The position numbers and the translations under genes were made by a program. Shown here in pieces: positions 34,768-43,100 of a stretch of 64,000 bases of DNA. Position 1 is the stretch's first letter, and every line of letters begins with the position of its first letter. Origin of the DNA: Pseudomonas aylmerensis (GTDB lineage Bacteria > Pseudomonadota > Gammaproteobacteria > Pseudomonadales > Pseudomonadaceae). The stretch lies in contig NZ_MAUE01000014.1 of NCBI RefSeq assembly GCF_001702265.1, forward strand, positions 1 through 64,000, written 5' to 3'. The notes under the pieces were generated by a model. It saw nothing but the letters and a program-made list of their open reading frames with translations. It searched no databases and was not told the DNA's origin.

Positions 34768-36111
34768 ATGTCCCAGTTAGAACCGCAGATCCCTGCCGCG
34801 CCCGCGATGGAGCGGCTGCCCCTCTTGCAACTGATTCTGGTAGGCCTGCAACACGTCTTGCTGATGTACGGTGGCGCCGTCGCCGTCCCCCTGATCATTG
34901 GCCAGGCCGCCGGCCTGAGCCGTGAAGAAATCGCCTTTCTGATCAACGCCGACCTGCTGGTAGCCGGTATCGCCACCCTGGTGCAGTCATTCGGCATCGG
35001 CCCGGTGGGCATTCGCATGCCGGTGATGATGGGCGCCAGTTTTGCCGCCGTGGGCAGCATGGTCGCGATGGCCGGCATGCCCGGCATCGGTCTGCAGGGA
35101 ATCTTCGGCGCGACCATCGCCGCCGGCTTCTTCGGCCTGTTAATCGCGCCGTTCATGTCCAAGGTCGTGCGTTTCTTCCCGCCGCTGGTGACCGGCACAG
35201 TGATCACCGCGATCGGCCTGTCGCTGTTTCCGGTGGCCGTGAACTGGGCCGGTGGCGGCAGTGCAGCGGCCACCTTCGGCTCGCCGATCTACCTGGCAAT
35301 TGCCGCCCTGGTGCTGGCCACCATTTTGTTGATCAACCGCTTCATGCGCGGTTTCTGGGTCAATATCTCAGTGCTGATCGGCATGGGCCTGGGGTACGCC
35401 TTGTGCGGCGCCATCGGCATGGTCGACCTCGCCGGCCTGGCCCAGGCGCCGTGGGTGCAAGTGGTGACGCCGCTGCATTTCGGCATGCCCAAGTTCGAGC
35501 TGGCGCCGATCCTGTCGATGTGCCTGGTGGTGGTGATCATTTTCGTCGAATCCACCGGGATGTTCCTCGCGCTGGGGAAGATCACCGGCCAGGACGTCAC
35601 GCCGAAGATGCTGCGCCGCGGCCTGTTGTGTGATGCCGGCGCGTCATTCTTCGCCGGTTTCTTCAATACCTTTACCCACTCCTCGTTCGCGCAGAACATC
35701 GGCCTGGTGCAGATGACCGGCGTGCGTTGCCGCTCGGTGACCATGATGGCCGGCGCCTTCCTGATCGTACTCAGCCTGTTGCCCAAGGCCGCGTTCCTGG
35801 TGGCGTCGATTCCACCGGCGGTCCTCGGCGGCGCGGCGATTGCCATGTTCGGCATGGTCGCGGCCACCGGTATCAAGATCCTCCAGGAAGCCGACATTGC
35901 CGACCGCCGCAACCAGTTGCTGGTGGCGGTGAGCATCGGCATGGGCCTGATCCCGGTGGTGCGCCCGGAGTTCTTCGCGCAACTGCCACTGTGGATGAGC
36001 CCGATTACCCACAGCGGGATCGCCATGGCCACCCTCAGCGCGTTGTCGCTGAACATATTGTTCAACATTCTCGGCGGGGCTGAACGCCCTGTCGTCGCCC
36101 ACACGCATTGA
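34768..36111 (+). CDS. NCS2 urate/xanthine permease
   Basis: A 447-residue member of the uracil/xanthine/uric acid branch of NCS2, distinct from the AzgA-like permease upstream. It has LVGLQHVLLMYGGAVAVPLIIG (residues about 23-44), the family ESTGMFLALGKITGQDV with the substrate-binding Glu near 255, and FNTFTHSSFAQNIGLVQMTGVRCR near 296, typical of urate/xanthine carriers. I start it at ATG 34768; the longer frame crosses the REP element. Its place after puuD suggests urate import. Confidence 0.93.
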   Translation: MSQLEPQIPAAPAMERLPLLQLILVGLQHVLLMYGGAVAVPLIIGQAAGLSREEIAFLINADLLVAGIATLVQSFGIGPVGIRMPVMMGASFAAVGSMVAMAGMPGIGLQGIFGATIAAGFFGLLIAPFMSKVVRFFPPLVTGTVITAIGLSLFPVAVNWAGGGSAAATFGSPIYLAIAALVLATILLINRFMRGFWVNISVLIGMGLGYALCGAIGMVDLAGLAQAPWVQVVTPLHFGMPKFELAPILSMCLVVVIIFVESTGMFLALGKITGQDVTPKMLRRGLLCDAGASFFAGFFNTFTHSSFAQNIGLVQMTGVRCRSVTMMAGAFLIVLSLLPKAAFLVASIPPAVLGGAAIAMFGMVAATGIKILQEADIADRRNQLLVAVSIGMGLIPVVRPEFFAQLPLWMSPITHSGIAMATLSALSLNILFNILGGAERPVVAHTH

Positions 36112-36373
36112 TTCCTTCGTTAAAACAACAATAACAACGAACAGGAAACTGCCCCATGCACGCCATTCACCCGGGGCCGGCCACCCGCCGTGCCCCATTC
36201 CTGCCCCATGCGCTCTGTAACGGCGCACTTGAGCCAAGGCTTTGGAGCCAGTATTCTCCGCGCCCGCTCGAATCGACTCAAAAAAAAACAGCCAATGTAA
36301 AAGCTGACTGCAAGGCCAACTTACCCCGGCCCAATGTCTGCTGCCAAAGTGCGCAAAAGTTCTCGATATTCGA

Positions 36374-36388
36374 CTGCATCCGATGCAG
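36374..36388. promoter_or_regulatory. Palindrome CTGCAT-N3-ATGCAG upstream of sigma-54 site
   Basis: Perfect 6-bp arms, 32 bases before the -24 element. It could bind an activator, although it is closer to the promoter than most enhancer sites and only loosely like an NtrC site (TGCAC-N5-GTGCA). Confidence 0.3.
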
Positions 36389-36419
36389 CCGACGGGGATT
36401 TTTTGGCTTTTTAAACACC

Positions 36420-36436
36420 TTGGCGCAGCTCTTGCT
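36420..36436 (+). promoter_or_regulatory. Sigma-54-type -24/-12 promoter
   Basis: TTGGCGCAGCTCTTGCT matches YTGGCACGRNNNTTGCW at all but two positions, with exact GG-N10-GC spacing. It precedes the Tsx-like gene by about 110 bases. Confidence 0.65.
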
Positions 36437-36547
36437 AAAAGCATTAAAGCTGACCGAACAGACGATTTTTGCAGCGAACCAAAAGGCGCCACACCAGAGC
36501 GCCTGCGTAGAAGAAAAACCATAAAACTTTAACTCGGGAGCAACCGA

Positions 36548-37333
36548 ATGAAACCTATGTTCAAAGGCCTGATGCTGGCGGGATCCCTGCTGGCCGGTGG
36601 CCAGGCCGTGGCCGGTGATCTGTTGCAGTGGCAGAACAACAGCCTGACTTACTTGTGGGGCAAGAGCTTTACCGTCAACCCGCAGATCCAACAAACCGTG
36701 ACGTTCGAACATGCCGACGCCTGGAAGTACGGCGACAACTTCTTCTTCCTCGACCGCATCTTTTACAACGGCAAGGAAGACGGCAATGTCGGCCCCAATA
36801 CTTATTACGGTGAGTTCAGCCCGCGCCTGTCGTTTGGCAAGATTTTCGACAAGGACTTGTCATTCGGCCCGATCAAGGATGTCCTGCTGGCCTTCACTTA
36901 TGAGTTCGGCGAAGGCGACAACGAGTCGTACTTGCTCGGCCCAGGCTTTGATTTGAATATCCCTGGTTTCGACTACTTCCAGTTGAACTTCTACCAGCGC
37001 CAGACCGAAGGCAATCGTCCGGGTGACGGCGTCTGGCAAATCACCCCGGTATGGTCGTACACCGTGCCGGTCGGCAACTCCGACATCCTCATCGACGGCT
37101 TCATGGATTGGGTGACGGACAACGACAAGAACGCGCGCGGCACTTACCACGCCAACCTGCACTTCAACCCACAGGTCAAATATGACCTGGGCAAGGCGCT
37201 GCACTGGGGCGACAAACAGTTGTACGTAGGTTTCGAATACGACTACTGGAAGAACAAGTACGGGATCGAGGATTCCGGCGCGTTCAAGACCAACCAGGAC
37301 ACCGCGAGCTTCCTGGTCAAGTACCACTTCTAA
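36548..37333 (+). CDS. Tsx-like nucleoside-specific outer-membrane channel
   Basis: A 261-residue outer-membrane beta-barrel of the Tsx/OmpK family. A signal peptide (MKPMFKGLMLAGSLLAGGQAVAG) precedes DLLQWQNNSLTYLWG, the usual Tsx start. Alternating strands run to the C-terminal FLVKYHF with terminal Phe, the assembly signal of outer-membrane proteins. Tsx channels pass nucleosides and similar compounds, so it should feed the purine permeases encoded just upstream. TCGGGAG precedes the ATG. Sigma-54 control would tie it to nitrogen supply. Confidence 0.9.
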   Translation: MKPMFKGLMLAGSLLAGGQAVAGDLLQWQNNSLTYLWGKSFTVNPQIQQTVTFEHADAWKYGDNFFFLDRIFYNGKEDGNVGPNTYYGEFSPRLSFGKIFDKDLSFGPIKDVLLAFTYEFGEGDNESYLLGPGFDLNIPGFDYFQLNFYQRQTEGNRPGDGVWQITPVWSYTVPVGNSDILIDGFMDWVTDNDKNARGTYHANLHFNPQVKYDLGKALHWGDKQLYVGFEYDYWKNKYGIEDSGAFKTNQDTASFLVKYHF

Positions 37334-37351
37334 ATAACACTGCAAAACAAA

Positions 37352-37440
37352 TGTGGGAGCGGGCTTGCTCGCGAAGGCGGTGGATCAGTCAGCGATTCGG
37401 TGGCTGACACACCGCTATCGCAGGCAAGCCAGCTCCCACA
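37352..37440. repeat. REP pair (REPIN-like)
   Basis: TGTGGGAGCGGGCTTGCTCGCGAAGGC and GCTATCGCAGGCAAGCCAGCTCCCACA; the right arm has diverged toward the AGCTGGCTTGCC variant seen at 42924. It separates two convergent genes. Confidence 0.87.
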
Positions 37441-37443
37441 TTT

Positions 37444-38592
37444 TTAGACCGGTGACAGGCCTAAGAACCTCGACAGTTCCTCGCGCTTGGCCAACGCATC
37501 CTTCCTGCCCAGCTCGATCAATTCGCTGCAGTACCCCGCCTCGAACAGCAGGTAGCTCAACACCCCCGCCCCGCTCGTCTTGGTCGCCCCCGGCCCGCGC
37601 AGGAACAGGCGCAGCGCCGCCGGCAATTCCTGCCGATGACGTGCTGCGATTTCATCGATCGGCTGGCTGGGTGCAATCACCAGCACTTCAACCGGGGCCA
37701 GGCCCTGTATCGCGGCATCCGCCGGCAACACGTGGCTGAACTGGTTCAAGCGCTCCAGCAGTTCGATATCACTTTCCAGGCTGTCAATGAACGTGCTGTT
37801 GAGCATATGCCCGCCAATCTGCGCCAACGTCGGCTCCTGGCCGGTGTAGGTGCGCTGCGTCGACGGCTCGTTGCCCCGCGGGTTGCCGCTGACGCCGACC
37901 ACCAGCACTCGGCTGGCGCCCAGGTGCAAGGCCGGGCTGATTGGCGCCGATTGTCGTACGGCGCCGTCACCGAAATATTCCTGGTCGAGTTTCACTGGCG
38001 CAAACAACAAGGGGATCGCCGAACTGGCCAGCAGGTGTTCAACCGTCAGTTGCGTCGGCACGCCGATACGCCGATGGCGCAACCACGCGTCGATGGTGCC
38101 GCCGCCTTGGTAGAAGGTCACGGCCTGCCCGGATTCGTAGCCGAACGCCGTCACCGCGACCGCATGCAAATGCTGGTGGCGGATGGCTTCGTCGATGCCG
38201 TCCAGATTCAACCGCTCCTGCAGCAAATCGCGCAGCGGCGCGCTATTGAGCAACGCCACCGGCACCTGGGCGCCGATGCCCAGCAGGCTGTGGATAAAGA
38301 ACCGGCTCGCCTGGCGAATCACCCCCGGCCAGTCGCTGCGTAACACCCGATGGCTGCGAAAGCCCTGCCAGAACACGATAAGACGTTGGACCGCGGCGGT
38401 GAAGTCCATGGCGCCACTGGCCAGGCTCACCGCATTGATCGCGCCGGCAGAGGTGCCGACGATCACCGGAAAAGGGTTCGGCGCTCCCGGCGGCAACAGC
38501 TCGGCAATCGCCGCCAATACCCCCACCTGATACGCCGCTCGCGCCCCGCCGCCGGAAAGAATCAAGCCTGTAACCGGTTCAGCTGGGCGCAT
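37444..38592 (-). CDS. Patatin-like phospholipase
   Basis: A 382-residue cytoplasmic lipase of the patatin/RssA type with a Ser-Asp dyad. It shows the oxyanion loop LILSGGGARAAYQVGVL near residue 12, the nucleophile in VGTSAGAINA near 46 and the Asp in FGDGAVRQ near 212. It should release fatty acids from lipids. I start it at ATG 38590-38592 (MRPAEPVTG) since the 25 upstream residues are unlike the family. It lies downstream of the lpxL-type gene on the same strand after 84 bases. Confidence 0.9.
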   Translation of the reverse strand: MRPAEPVTGLILSGGGARAAYQVGVLAAIAELLPPGAPNPFPVIVGTSAGAINAVSLASGAMDFTAAVQRLIVFWQGFRSHRVLRSDWPGVIRQASRFFIHSLLGIGAQVPVALLNSAPLRDLLQERLNLDGIDEAIRHQHLHAVAVTAFGYESGQAVTFYQGGGTIDAWLRHRRIGVPTQLTVEHLLASSAIPLLFAPVKLDQEYFGDGAVRQSAPISPALHLGASRVLVVGVSGNPRGNEPSTQRTYTGQEPTLAQIGGHMLNSTFIDSLESDIELLERLNQFSHVLPADAAIQGLAPVEVLVIAPSQPIDEIAARHRQELPAALRLFLRGPGATKTSGAGVLSYLLFEAGYCSELIELGRKDALAKREELSRFLGLSPV

Positions 38593-38676
38593 CGCATCAC
38601 TCCGTGTGGGGAAAGCTCGTTCTTTGTGGCGAGGGCGCTTGCTCCCGGAGGACTGCACAGCCGCCACACGCTCTTA

Positions 38677-39609
38677 TCAACGACGTTTTTCGTACAGTTT
38701 AGGCTCACCGGGTGGCCGGCTCTTGAAGCGGCGATGGGTCCACAGGTATTGCTCGGGGCATTCTCGTACCGAGGCTTCGACCCACTGATTGATCCGCAGG
38801 CAATCGACTTCATCGCTTTCGCCGGGGAAGTCGGTCAACGGCGGGTGGATCACCAGGCGGTAACCGCTGCCGTCCGCCAGGCGCTCCTGGGTGAACGGCA
38901 CCACCAGCGCCTTGCCCAGGCGGGCAAACTTGCTGGTGGCGGTCACCGTGGCGGCCTGGATGCCGAACAACGGCACGAACACGCTTTGCTTGGCGCCGTA
39001 GTCCTGGTCCGGTGCGTACCAGATGGCGCGGCCGGCGCGCAGCAGCTTGAGCATGCCGCGCACGTCTTCACGCTCGACCGCCAGCGAATCGAGGTTGTGA
39101 CGCTCGCGACCACGGCGCTGGATGTAGTCGAACAACGGGTTGCCGTGCTCGCGGTACATGCCATCAATGGTGTGTTTCTGCCCCAGCAGGGCCGCGCCGA
39201 TTTCCAGCGTAGTGAAATGCAGGGCCATGAGGATCACGCCCTTGCCATCCAGCTGGGCCTGCTTGAGGTGCTCAAGGCCTTCGACGTGGGCCAGGCGCGC
39301 CAGGCGCTGACGCGACCACCACCAGCTCATGGCCATTTCAAAGAAGGCGATGCCGGTGGAGGCGAAGTTTTCCTTGAGCAGGCGCTTACGCTCCTTGGCG
39401 GATTTTTCCGGGAAGCACAGTTCCAGGTTTCGCGCGGCGATACGCCGACGTTCACCGGCCACCCGGTACATGCCCGCTCCCAGCAGGCGACCAATGGTCA
39501 GCAGCGCGCGGTACGGCAATTGGGTGACCAGCCACAGCAGGCCGAGTCCCAGCCATAACAGCCAAAAACGCGGGTGAAAAAATACAGCTCGAAAACGCGG
39601 GCGATCCAT
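38677..39609 (-). CDS. lpxL: Lipid A late acyltransferase (LpxL/HtrB type)
   Basis: A 310-residue inner-membrane enzyme that adds a lauroyl-type chain to Kdo-lipid IVA. It has one N-terminal membrane helix ([19 protein letters not shown]) and the lysophospholipid acyltransferase core: catalytic H-x4-E in ALHFTTLE near residue 133, [21 protein letters not shown] substrate loop near 158, and [18 protein letters not shown] near 205. The ATG at 39607-39609 agrees with family starts. It is divergent from minC. Confidence 0.9.
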   Translation of the reverse strand: MDRPRFRAVFFHPRFWLLWLGLGLLWLVTQLPYRALLTIGRLLGAGMYRVAGERRRIAARNLELCFPEKSAKERKRLLKENFASTGIAFFEMAMSWWWSRQRLARLAHVEGLEHLKQAQLDGKGVILMALHFTTLEIGAALLGQKHTIDGMYREHGNPLFDYIQRRGRERHNLDSLAVEREDVRGMLKLLRAGRAIWYAPDQDYGAKQSVFVPLFGIQAATVTATSKFARLGKALVVPFTQERLADGSGYRLVIHPPLTDFPGESDEVDCLRINQWVEASVRECPEQYLWTHRRFKSRPPGEPKLYEKRR

Positions 39610-39661
39610 TACAGATTCCGGTAAAGACAGGGCCGCGCATTCTACAACGGTTCGACTCGGC

Positions 39662-39690
39662 TTGCGGCCAGTGAGTGTTCTCGTTATAAG
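39662..39690 (+). promoter_or_regulatory. Sigma-70 promoter for minC
   Basis: TTGCGG (39662-39667) and TATAAG (39685-39690) are separated by exactly 17 bases. The start would be about 30 bases before the minC ATG. Confidence 0.6.
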
Positions 39691-39727
39691 TCTCGACACT
39701 TTTCGTGACAAGCCGCTTTTGCCGACC

Positions 39728-40465
39728 ATGAGCCAAACCGAACCGCTAGACCAAGATCCCGTGTTCCAGCTGAAAGGCAGCATGCTCGCCATCACCGTGC
39801 TGGAACTCGCCCGCAACGACCTCGACGCCCTGGATCGCCAGCTCGCCGCCAAGGTCGCCCTGGCGCCGAACTTCTTCAACAATGCCCCGCTGGTGCTGGC
39901 CCTGGACAAATTGCCGGCCGGCCAAGGCTCGATTGACCTGCCCGGCCTGATGCGTGTGTGCCGCTCCCATGGCCTGCGTACCCTGGCGATTCGCGCCAGC
40001 CGTATCGAAGACATCGCCGCCGCCATCGCCATTGAATTGCCAGTACTGCCGCCATCCGGCGCGCGCGAGCGTCCGCTTGAACCTTTGGTCGGCGAAGTGA
40101 AGAAAAAACCGGAAAAACCTCCGGAGCCTACGATCAAGCCTACAAAGATCATCACCTCGCCCGTACGCGGCGGGCAGCAAATTTACGCCCAGGGTGGCGA
40201 CCTGGTGGTGATCTCCTCGGTCAGTCCGGGGGCGGAACTTCTCGCCGATGGCAATATCCATGTATACGGCCCGATGCGCGGACGTGCCCTCGCCGGCATC
40301 AAGGGTGATACCAAAGCGCGTATTTTTTGCCAGCAGTTGACTGCTGAACTAGTGTCCATCGCAGGCCAGTACAAGGTTTCAGAAGATTTGCGCCGTGATC
40401 CGCTGTGGGGGGCCGGGGTGCAGGTCAGCCTGTCGGGCGATGTGTTGAACATCATCCGTCTTTAA
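39728..40465 (+). CDS. minC: Septum site-determining protein MinC
   Basis: An inhibitor of FtsZ ring formation away from mid-cell. The 245-residue protein has the N-terminal MinC_N domain ([20 protein letters not shown], to about residue 110), a Pro/Lys-rich linker (about 120-140, [14 protein letters not shown]) and the C-terminal beta-helix ([43 protein letters not shown], quoted in part: [16 protein letters not shown]) that binds MinD. I start it at ATG 39728. Confidence 0.96.
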   Translation: MSQTEPLDQDPVFQLKGSMLAITVLELARNDLDALDRQLAAKVALAPNFFNNAPLVLALDKLPAGQGSIDLPGLMRVCRSHGLRTLAIRASRIEDIAAAIAIELPVLPPSGARERPLEPLVGEVKKKPEKPPEPTIKPTKIITSPVRGGQQIYAQGGDLVVISSVSPGAELLADGNIHVYGPMRGRALAGIKGDTKARIFCQQLTAELVSIAGQYKVSEDLRRDPLWGAGVQVSLSGDVLNIIRL

Positions 40466-40627
40466 CGGATACTGCCGCATTTTCCAAGCATCTCTAGACT
40501 CTGATAGCACAGCGAAACCGGCAAGACTTGCGTAGGAATAATTGAAAGTTGGCGTTTCCCCTACGGAAACCACATCTTTTTCCTACTAGGGCTGCCCGCC
40601 TGCAGCGAGTTCCAAGAGATGTTTTTC

Positions 40628-40648
40628 AGGGACTGAAAAGTCCTTTTT
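40628..40648 (+). terminator. Attenuator-like hairpin between minC and minD
   Basis: AGGGACT-GAAA-AGTCCTT forms a seven-pair stem (one G-U) with a tetraloop and is followed by a T run, only 18 bases before the minD start. The short stem would terminate only part of the transcripts from minC. Confidence 0.45.
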
Positions 40649-40666
40649 CCTTAGGGGTGAAACACC

Positions 40667-41479
40667 TTGGCCAAGATTCTCGTGGTTACATCCGGCAAGG
40701 GTGGTGTGGGTAAGACCACCACCAGCGCCGCTATCGGTACCGGCCTCGCTCTGCGCGGCCACAAGACAGTCATCGTCGACTTCGACGTCGGTTTGCGTAA
40801 CCTCGACCTGATCATGGGCTGCGAACGCCGCGTGGTGTACGACTTCGTCAACGTGGTGAACGGCGAAGCCAACCTGCAACAGGCCCTGATCAAGGACAAG
40901 CGCCTTGAGAACCTGTACGTGCTGGCCGCCAGCCAGACCCGTGACAAGGATGCACTGACCAAAGAAGGCGTGGGCAAAGTCCTCGCCGAGCTGAAAGAAA
41001 CCTTCGAATACGTGGTGTGTGATTCGCCGGCGGGTATCGAAACCGGTGCTCACCTGGCGATGTACTTTGCCGATGAAGCCATCGTGGTGACCAACCCGGA
41101 AGTGTCCTCGGTACGTGACTCGGACCGCATGCTCGGCCTTCTGGCCAGCAAATCCAAGCGCGCCGAGGAAGGCCAGGACCCGATCAAGGAACACCTGCTG
41201 CTGACCCGCTACAACCCTGAGCGCGTCAGCAATGGCGAAATGCTTGGCGTTGAAGACGTCAAGGAAATCCTCGCCGTGACCCTGCTGGGCGTGATCCCGG
41301 AATCCCAGGCGGTGCTCAAGGCATCCAACCAGGGCGTGCCGGTGATTCTCGACGACCAGAGCGACGCCGGCCAGGCGTACAGCGATGCCGTTGATCGCTT
41401 GCTGGGCAAGACCGTGGAACATCGCTTCCTCGATGTCAAGAAGAAGGGATTCTTCGAGCGTATCTTTGGAGGCAACTAA
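40667..41479 (+). CDS. minD: Septum site-determining ATPase MinD
   Basis: A membrane-associated ATPase of the ParA/MinD class that recruits MinC and oscillates with MinE. The 270-residue protein has the deviant Walker A GKGGVGKTT at residues 10-18, switch regions VIVDFDVGLRNLDL and VVCDSPAGIETGA, and a C-terminal amphipathic helix (KKGFFERIFGG) for membrane binding. It starts at TTG (40667), giving MAKILVVTSG after AGGGGTG; rare-start use may lower its level. minE follows after three bases. Confidence 0.97.
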   Translation: MAKILVVTSGKGGVGKTTTSAAIGTGLALRGHKTVIVDFDVGLRNLDLIMGCERRVVYDFVNVVNGEANLQQALIKDKRLENLYVLAASQTRDKDALTKEGVGKVLAELKETFEYVVCDSPAGIETGAHLAMYFADEAIVVTNPEVSSVRDSDRMLGLLASKSKRAEEGQDPIKEHLLLTRYNPERVSNGEMLGVEDVKEILAVTLLGVIPESQAVLKASNQGVPVILDDQSDAGQAYSDAVDRLLGKTVEHRFLDVKKKGFFERIFGGN

Positions 41480-41482
41480 ACA

Positions 41483-41737
41483 ATGAAATTTCTCGACTTC
41501 TTTCGCGCCAACAAAAAGCCAAGTACCGCGTCGGTAGCGAAAGAGCGTCTACAGATCATCGTGGCGCACGAACGCGGCCAACGCAGCACTCCGGATTACC
41601 TGCCGGCCTTGCAGAAGGAACTGGTCGAGGTGATCCGCAAGTACGTCAATATCGGTAACGATGACGTGCATGTCGCCCTGGAAAATGACGGCAGCTGCTC
41701 GATTCTGGAACTCAATATCACCCTGCCTGATCGTTGA
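41483..41737 (+). CDS. minE: Cell division topological specificity factor MinE
   Basis: Stimulates MinD ATPase and confines MinC to the poles. The 84-residue protein has the N-terminal membrane-targeting and MinD-binding part ([31 protein letters not shown], quoted in part: [13 protein letters not shown]) and the C-terminal dimer domain ([16 protein letters not shown]). It directly follows minD, preceded by GGAGG. Confidence 0.97.
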   Translation: MKFLDFFRANKKPSTASVAKERLQIIVAHERGQRSTPDYLPALQKELVEVIRKYVNIGNDDVHVALENDGSCSILELNITLPDR

Positions 41738-41754
41738 TCGAACAGGCGGCCGCC

Positions 41755-41808
41755 ACGGCGGCTCGTTCACTCTGACCCGTTTTACGGGCCGGGTGGGCGA
41801 GCCGCCGT
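41755..41808. repeat. Long hairpin after minE
   Basis: ACGGCGGCTCG (41755-41765) pairs with CGAGCCGCCGT (41798-41808), with an inner ACCCG-TTTTA-CGGGC stem. There is no T run at the end, but it probably marks the end of the min operon or stabilises its mRNA. Confidence 0.6.
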
Positions 41809-41832
41809 TGGCGTTTGTTACGAGGCTGTTTA

Positions 41833-42468
41833 ATGCCGCTGTCCACTATCCATATCCTGCACCAGGACGACGCTGTCCTGGTGGTGAACAAGCCGACCCT
41901 GCTGCTCTCGGTGCCTGGCCGCGCCGATGACAACAAGGACTGCCTGATCACGCGCCTGCAGGAAAACGGCTACCCCGAAGCCCGCATTGTCCACCGCCTG
42001 GACTGGGAAACCTCGGGCATCATCCTGCTCGCCCGGGATGCCGATACGCACCGAGAACTGTCCCGTCAGTTTCACGACCGCGAAACCGAAAAGGCCTACA
42101 CCGCCCTGGCCTGGGGCCAGCCGGAACTGGACAGCGGCAGCATCGACCTGCCGCTGCGCTACGACCCGCCGACCAAGCCACGCCACGTGGTCGACCACGA
42201 ATTCGGCAAACACGCGCTGACCTTCTGGAAGGTGCTGGAGCGCTGCGGCGACTGGTGCCGCGTCGAACTGACGCCGATCACCGGGCGTTCGCATCAGTTG
42301 CGCGTGCACATGCTGTCGATCGGGCATCCATTGCTCGGGGATGGGCTCTACGCCCACGAACAAGCCCTGGCCGCCTGGCCACGCCTGTGCCTGCACGCCA
42401 GCATGTTGAGCTTCACCCATCCGCAAAGCGGCGAACGCGTGCGCTTCGAGTGCCCTGCACCGTTCTAA
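41833..42468 (+). CDS. RluA-family pseudouridine synthase
   Basis: A 211-residue RNA-modifying enzyme. The catalytic Asp lies in RIVHRLDWETSGI near residue 57, followed by KAYTALAWG and the C-terminal RSHQLRVHMLSIGHPLLGDGLY (quoted in part: GRSHQLRVHM). It lacks an S4 domain, so it resembles RluA, which modifies 23S rRNA and tRNA, but the exact target is not certain. The ATG at 41833 follows GAGG; the earlier ATG would add six residues. Confidence 0.9.
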   Translation: MPLSTIHILHQDDAVLVVNKPTLLLSVPGRADDNKDCLITRLQENGYPEARIVHRLDWETSGIILLARDADTHRELSRQFHDRETEKAYTALAWGQPELDSGSIDLPLRYDPPTKPRHVVDHEFGKHALTFWKVLERCGDWCRVELTPITGRSHQLRVHMLSIGHPLLGDGLYAHEQALAAWPRLCLHASMLSFTHPQSGERVRFECPAPF

Positions 42469-42490
42469 GCTGCACACACGCTCAAATGCT

Positions 42491-42923
42491 GTCGAGCTTT
42501 AGCGAGGCTGCGAAGGCGGTGGCACTGACAGTCCTTCTGTGCCTGACACACCGCCTTCGCGGCCTCGCTGGGGCTCGACGGCTCCCACAGGGGGGGCGGC
42601 TGTGTGGCTGGGATTGAGCAGGCACCGGGTTTCGCTGATTGCAGTTTGTGCAGAGTGTCGCTGGGTGAGCTGGATCCCAGCGACCACTAGGTTTCGCTAT
42701 GTGGCTGAGATTCCAGCCACCACACCGCCCAACTGTGGGAGATGTCGAGCTTTAGCGAGGCTGCGAAGGCGGTGGCACTGATAGCTCCTCTGTGCCTGAC
42801 ACACCGCCTTCGCGGCCTCGCTGGGGCTCGACGGCTCCCACAAGGGGGCGGCTGTGTGGCTGGGATTGAGCAGGCACTGGGTTTCGCTATGTGGCTGAGA
42901 CTCCAGCCACTACACCGTCTAAA
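42491..42923. repeat. Tandem duplication of a palindrome module, period 253
   Basis: GTCGAGCTTTAGCGAGGCTG begins at 42491 and again at 42744. About 150 bases after each start are nearly identical, including the inner inverted repeat GCGAGGCTGCGAAGGCGG / CCGCCTTCGCGGCCTCGC and the tail GGCTGTGTGGCTGGGATTGA. A second shared tract (GTTTCGCTATGTGGCTGAGA) ends each copy, at 42692 and 42884. Confidence 0.85.
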
Positions 42924-43012
42924 TGTGGGAGCTGGCTTGCCTGCGATGGCGGTGTGTCAGCCACAAATCTTTCACTGACAGACAGCCATCGCAGGCAAGC
43001 CAGGTCCCACAG
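42924..43012. repeat. REP pair, AGCTGGCTTGCC variant
   Basis: TGTGGGAGCTGGCTTGCCTGCGATGGC and GCCATCGCAGGCAAGCCAGGTCCCACA form the arms. It is the second REP subtype in the window. Confidence 0.86.
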
Positions 43013-43100
43013 TGGTTCTGTGTGGTGTTCAAGAAGGCAGCTTCACTTCAAATGTGTAGCCAATACGGTAAACTCCGCGCATTGCTGTCTGGAGCTATTT

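Larger units (their letters stand above)
36112..36547. other. Intergenic region with long leader of the Tsx-like gene
   Basis: No gene is supported. A 122-residue open frame (36156-36524) has no ribosome site, no family likeness and overlaps the promoter. The region holds a palindrome CTGCAT-CCG-ATGCAG (36374-36388) and a sigma-54-like site (36420-36436). Confidence 0.6.
42469..43100. other. Repeat-filled intergenic region
   Basis: No gene is supported in these 632 bases. Short open frames occur only because of the duplicated palindromes. The region holds a 253-base-period duplication (42491-42930) and a REP pair (42924-43012), then the promoter zone of the aminopeptidase gene. Confidence 0.75.

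Noticed and set aside
36156..36524. 122-codon open frame before the Tsx-like gene
   Set aside because: No ribosome site, no recognisable sequence, and it overlaps the sigma-54-like promoter.
42469..42978. Short open frames of 60-120 codons in the repeat region
   Set aside because: They are duplicated along with the palindromes and have no coding character.
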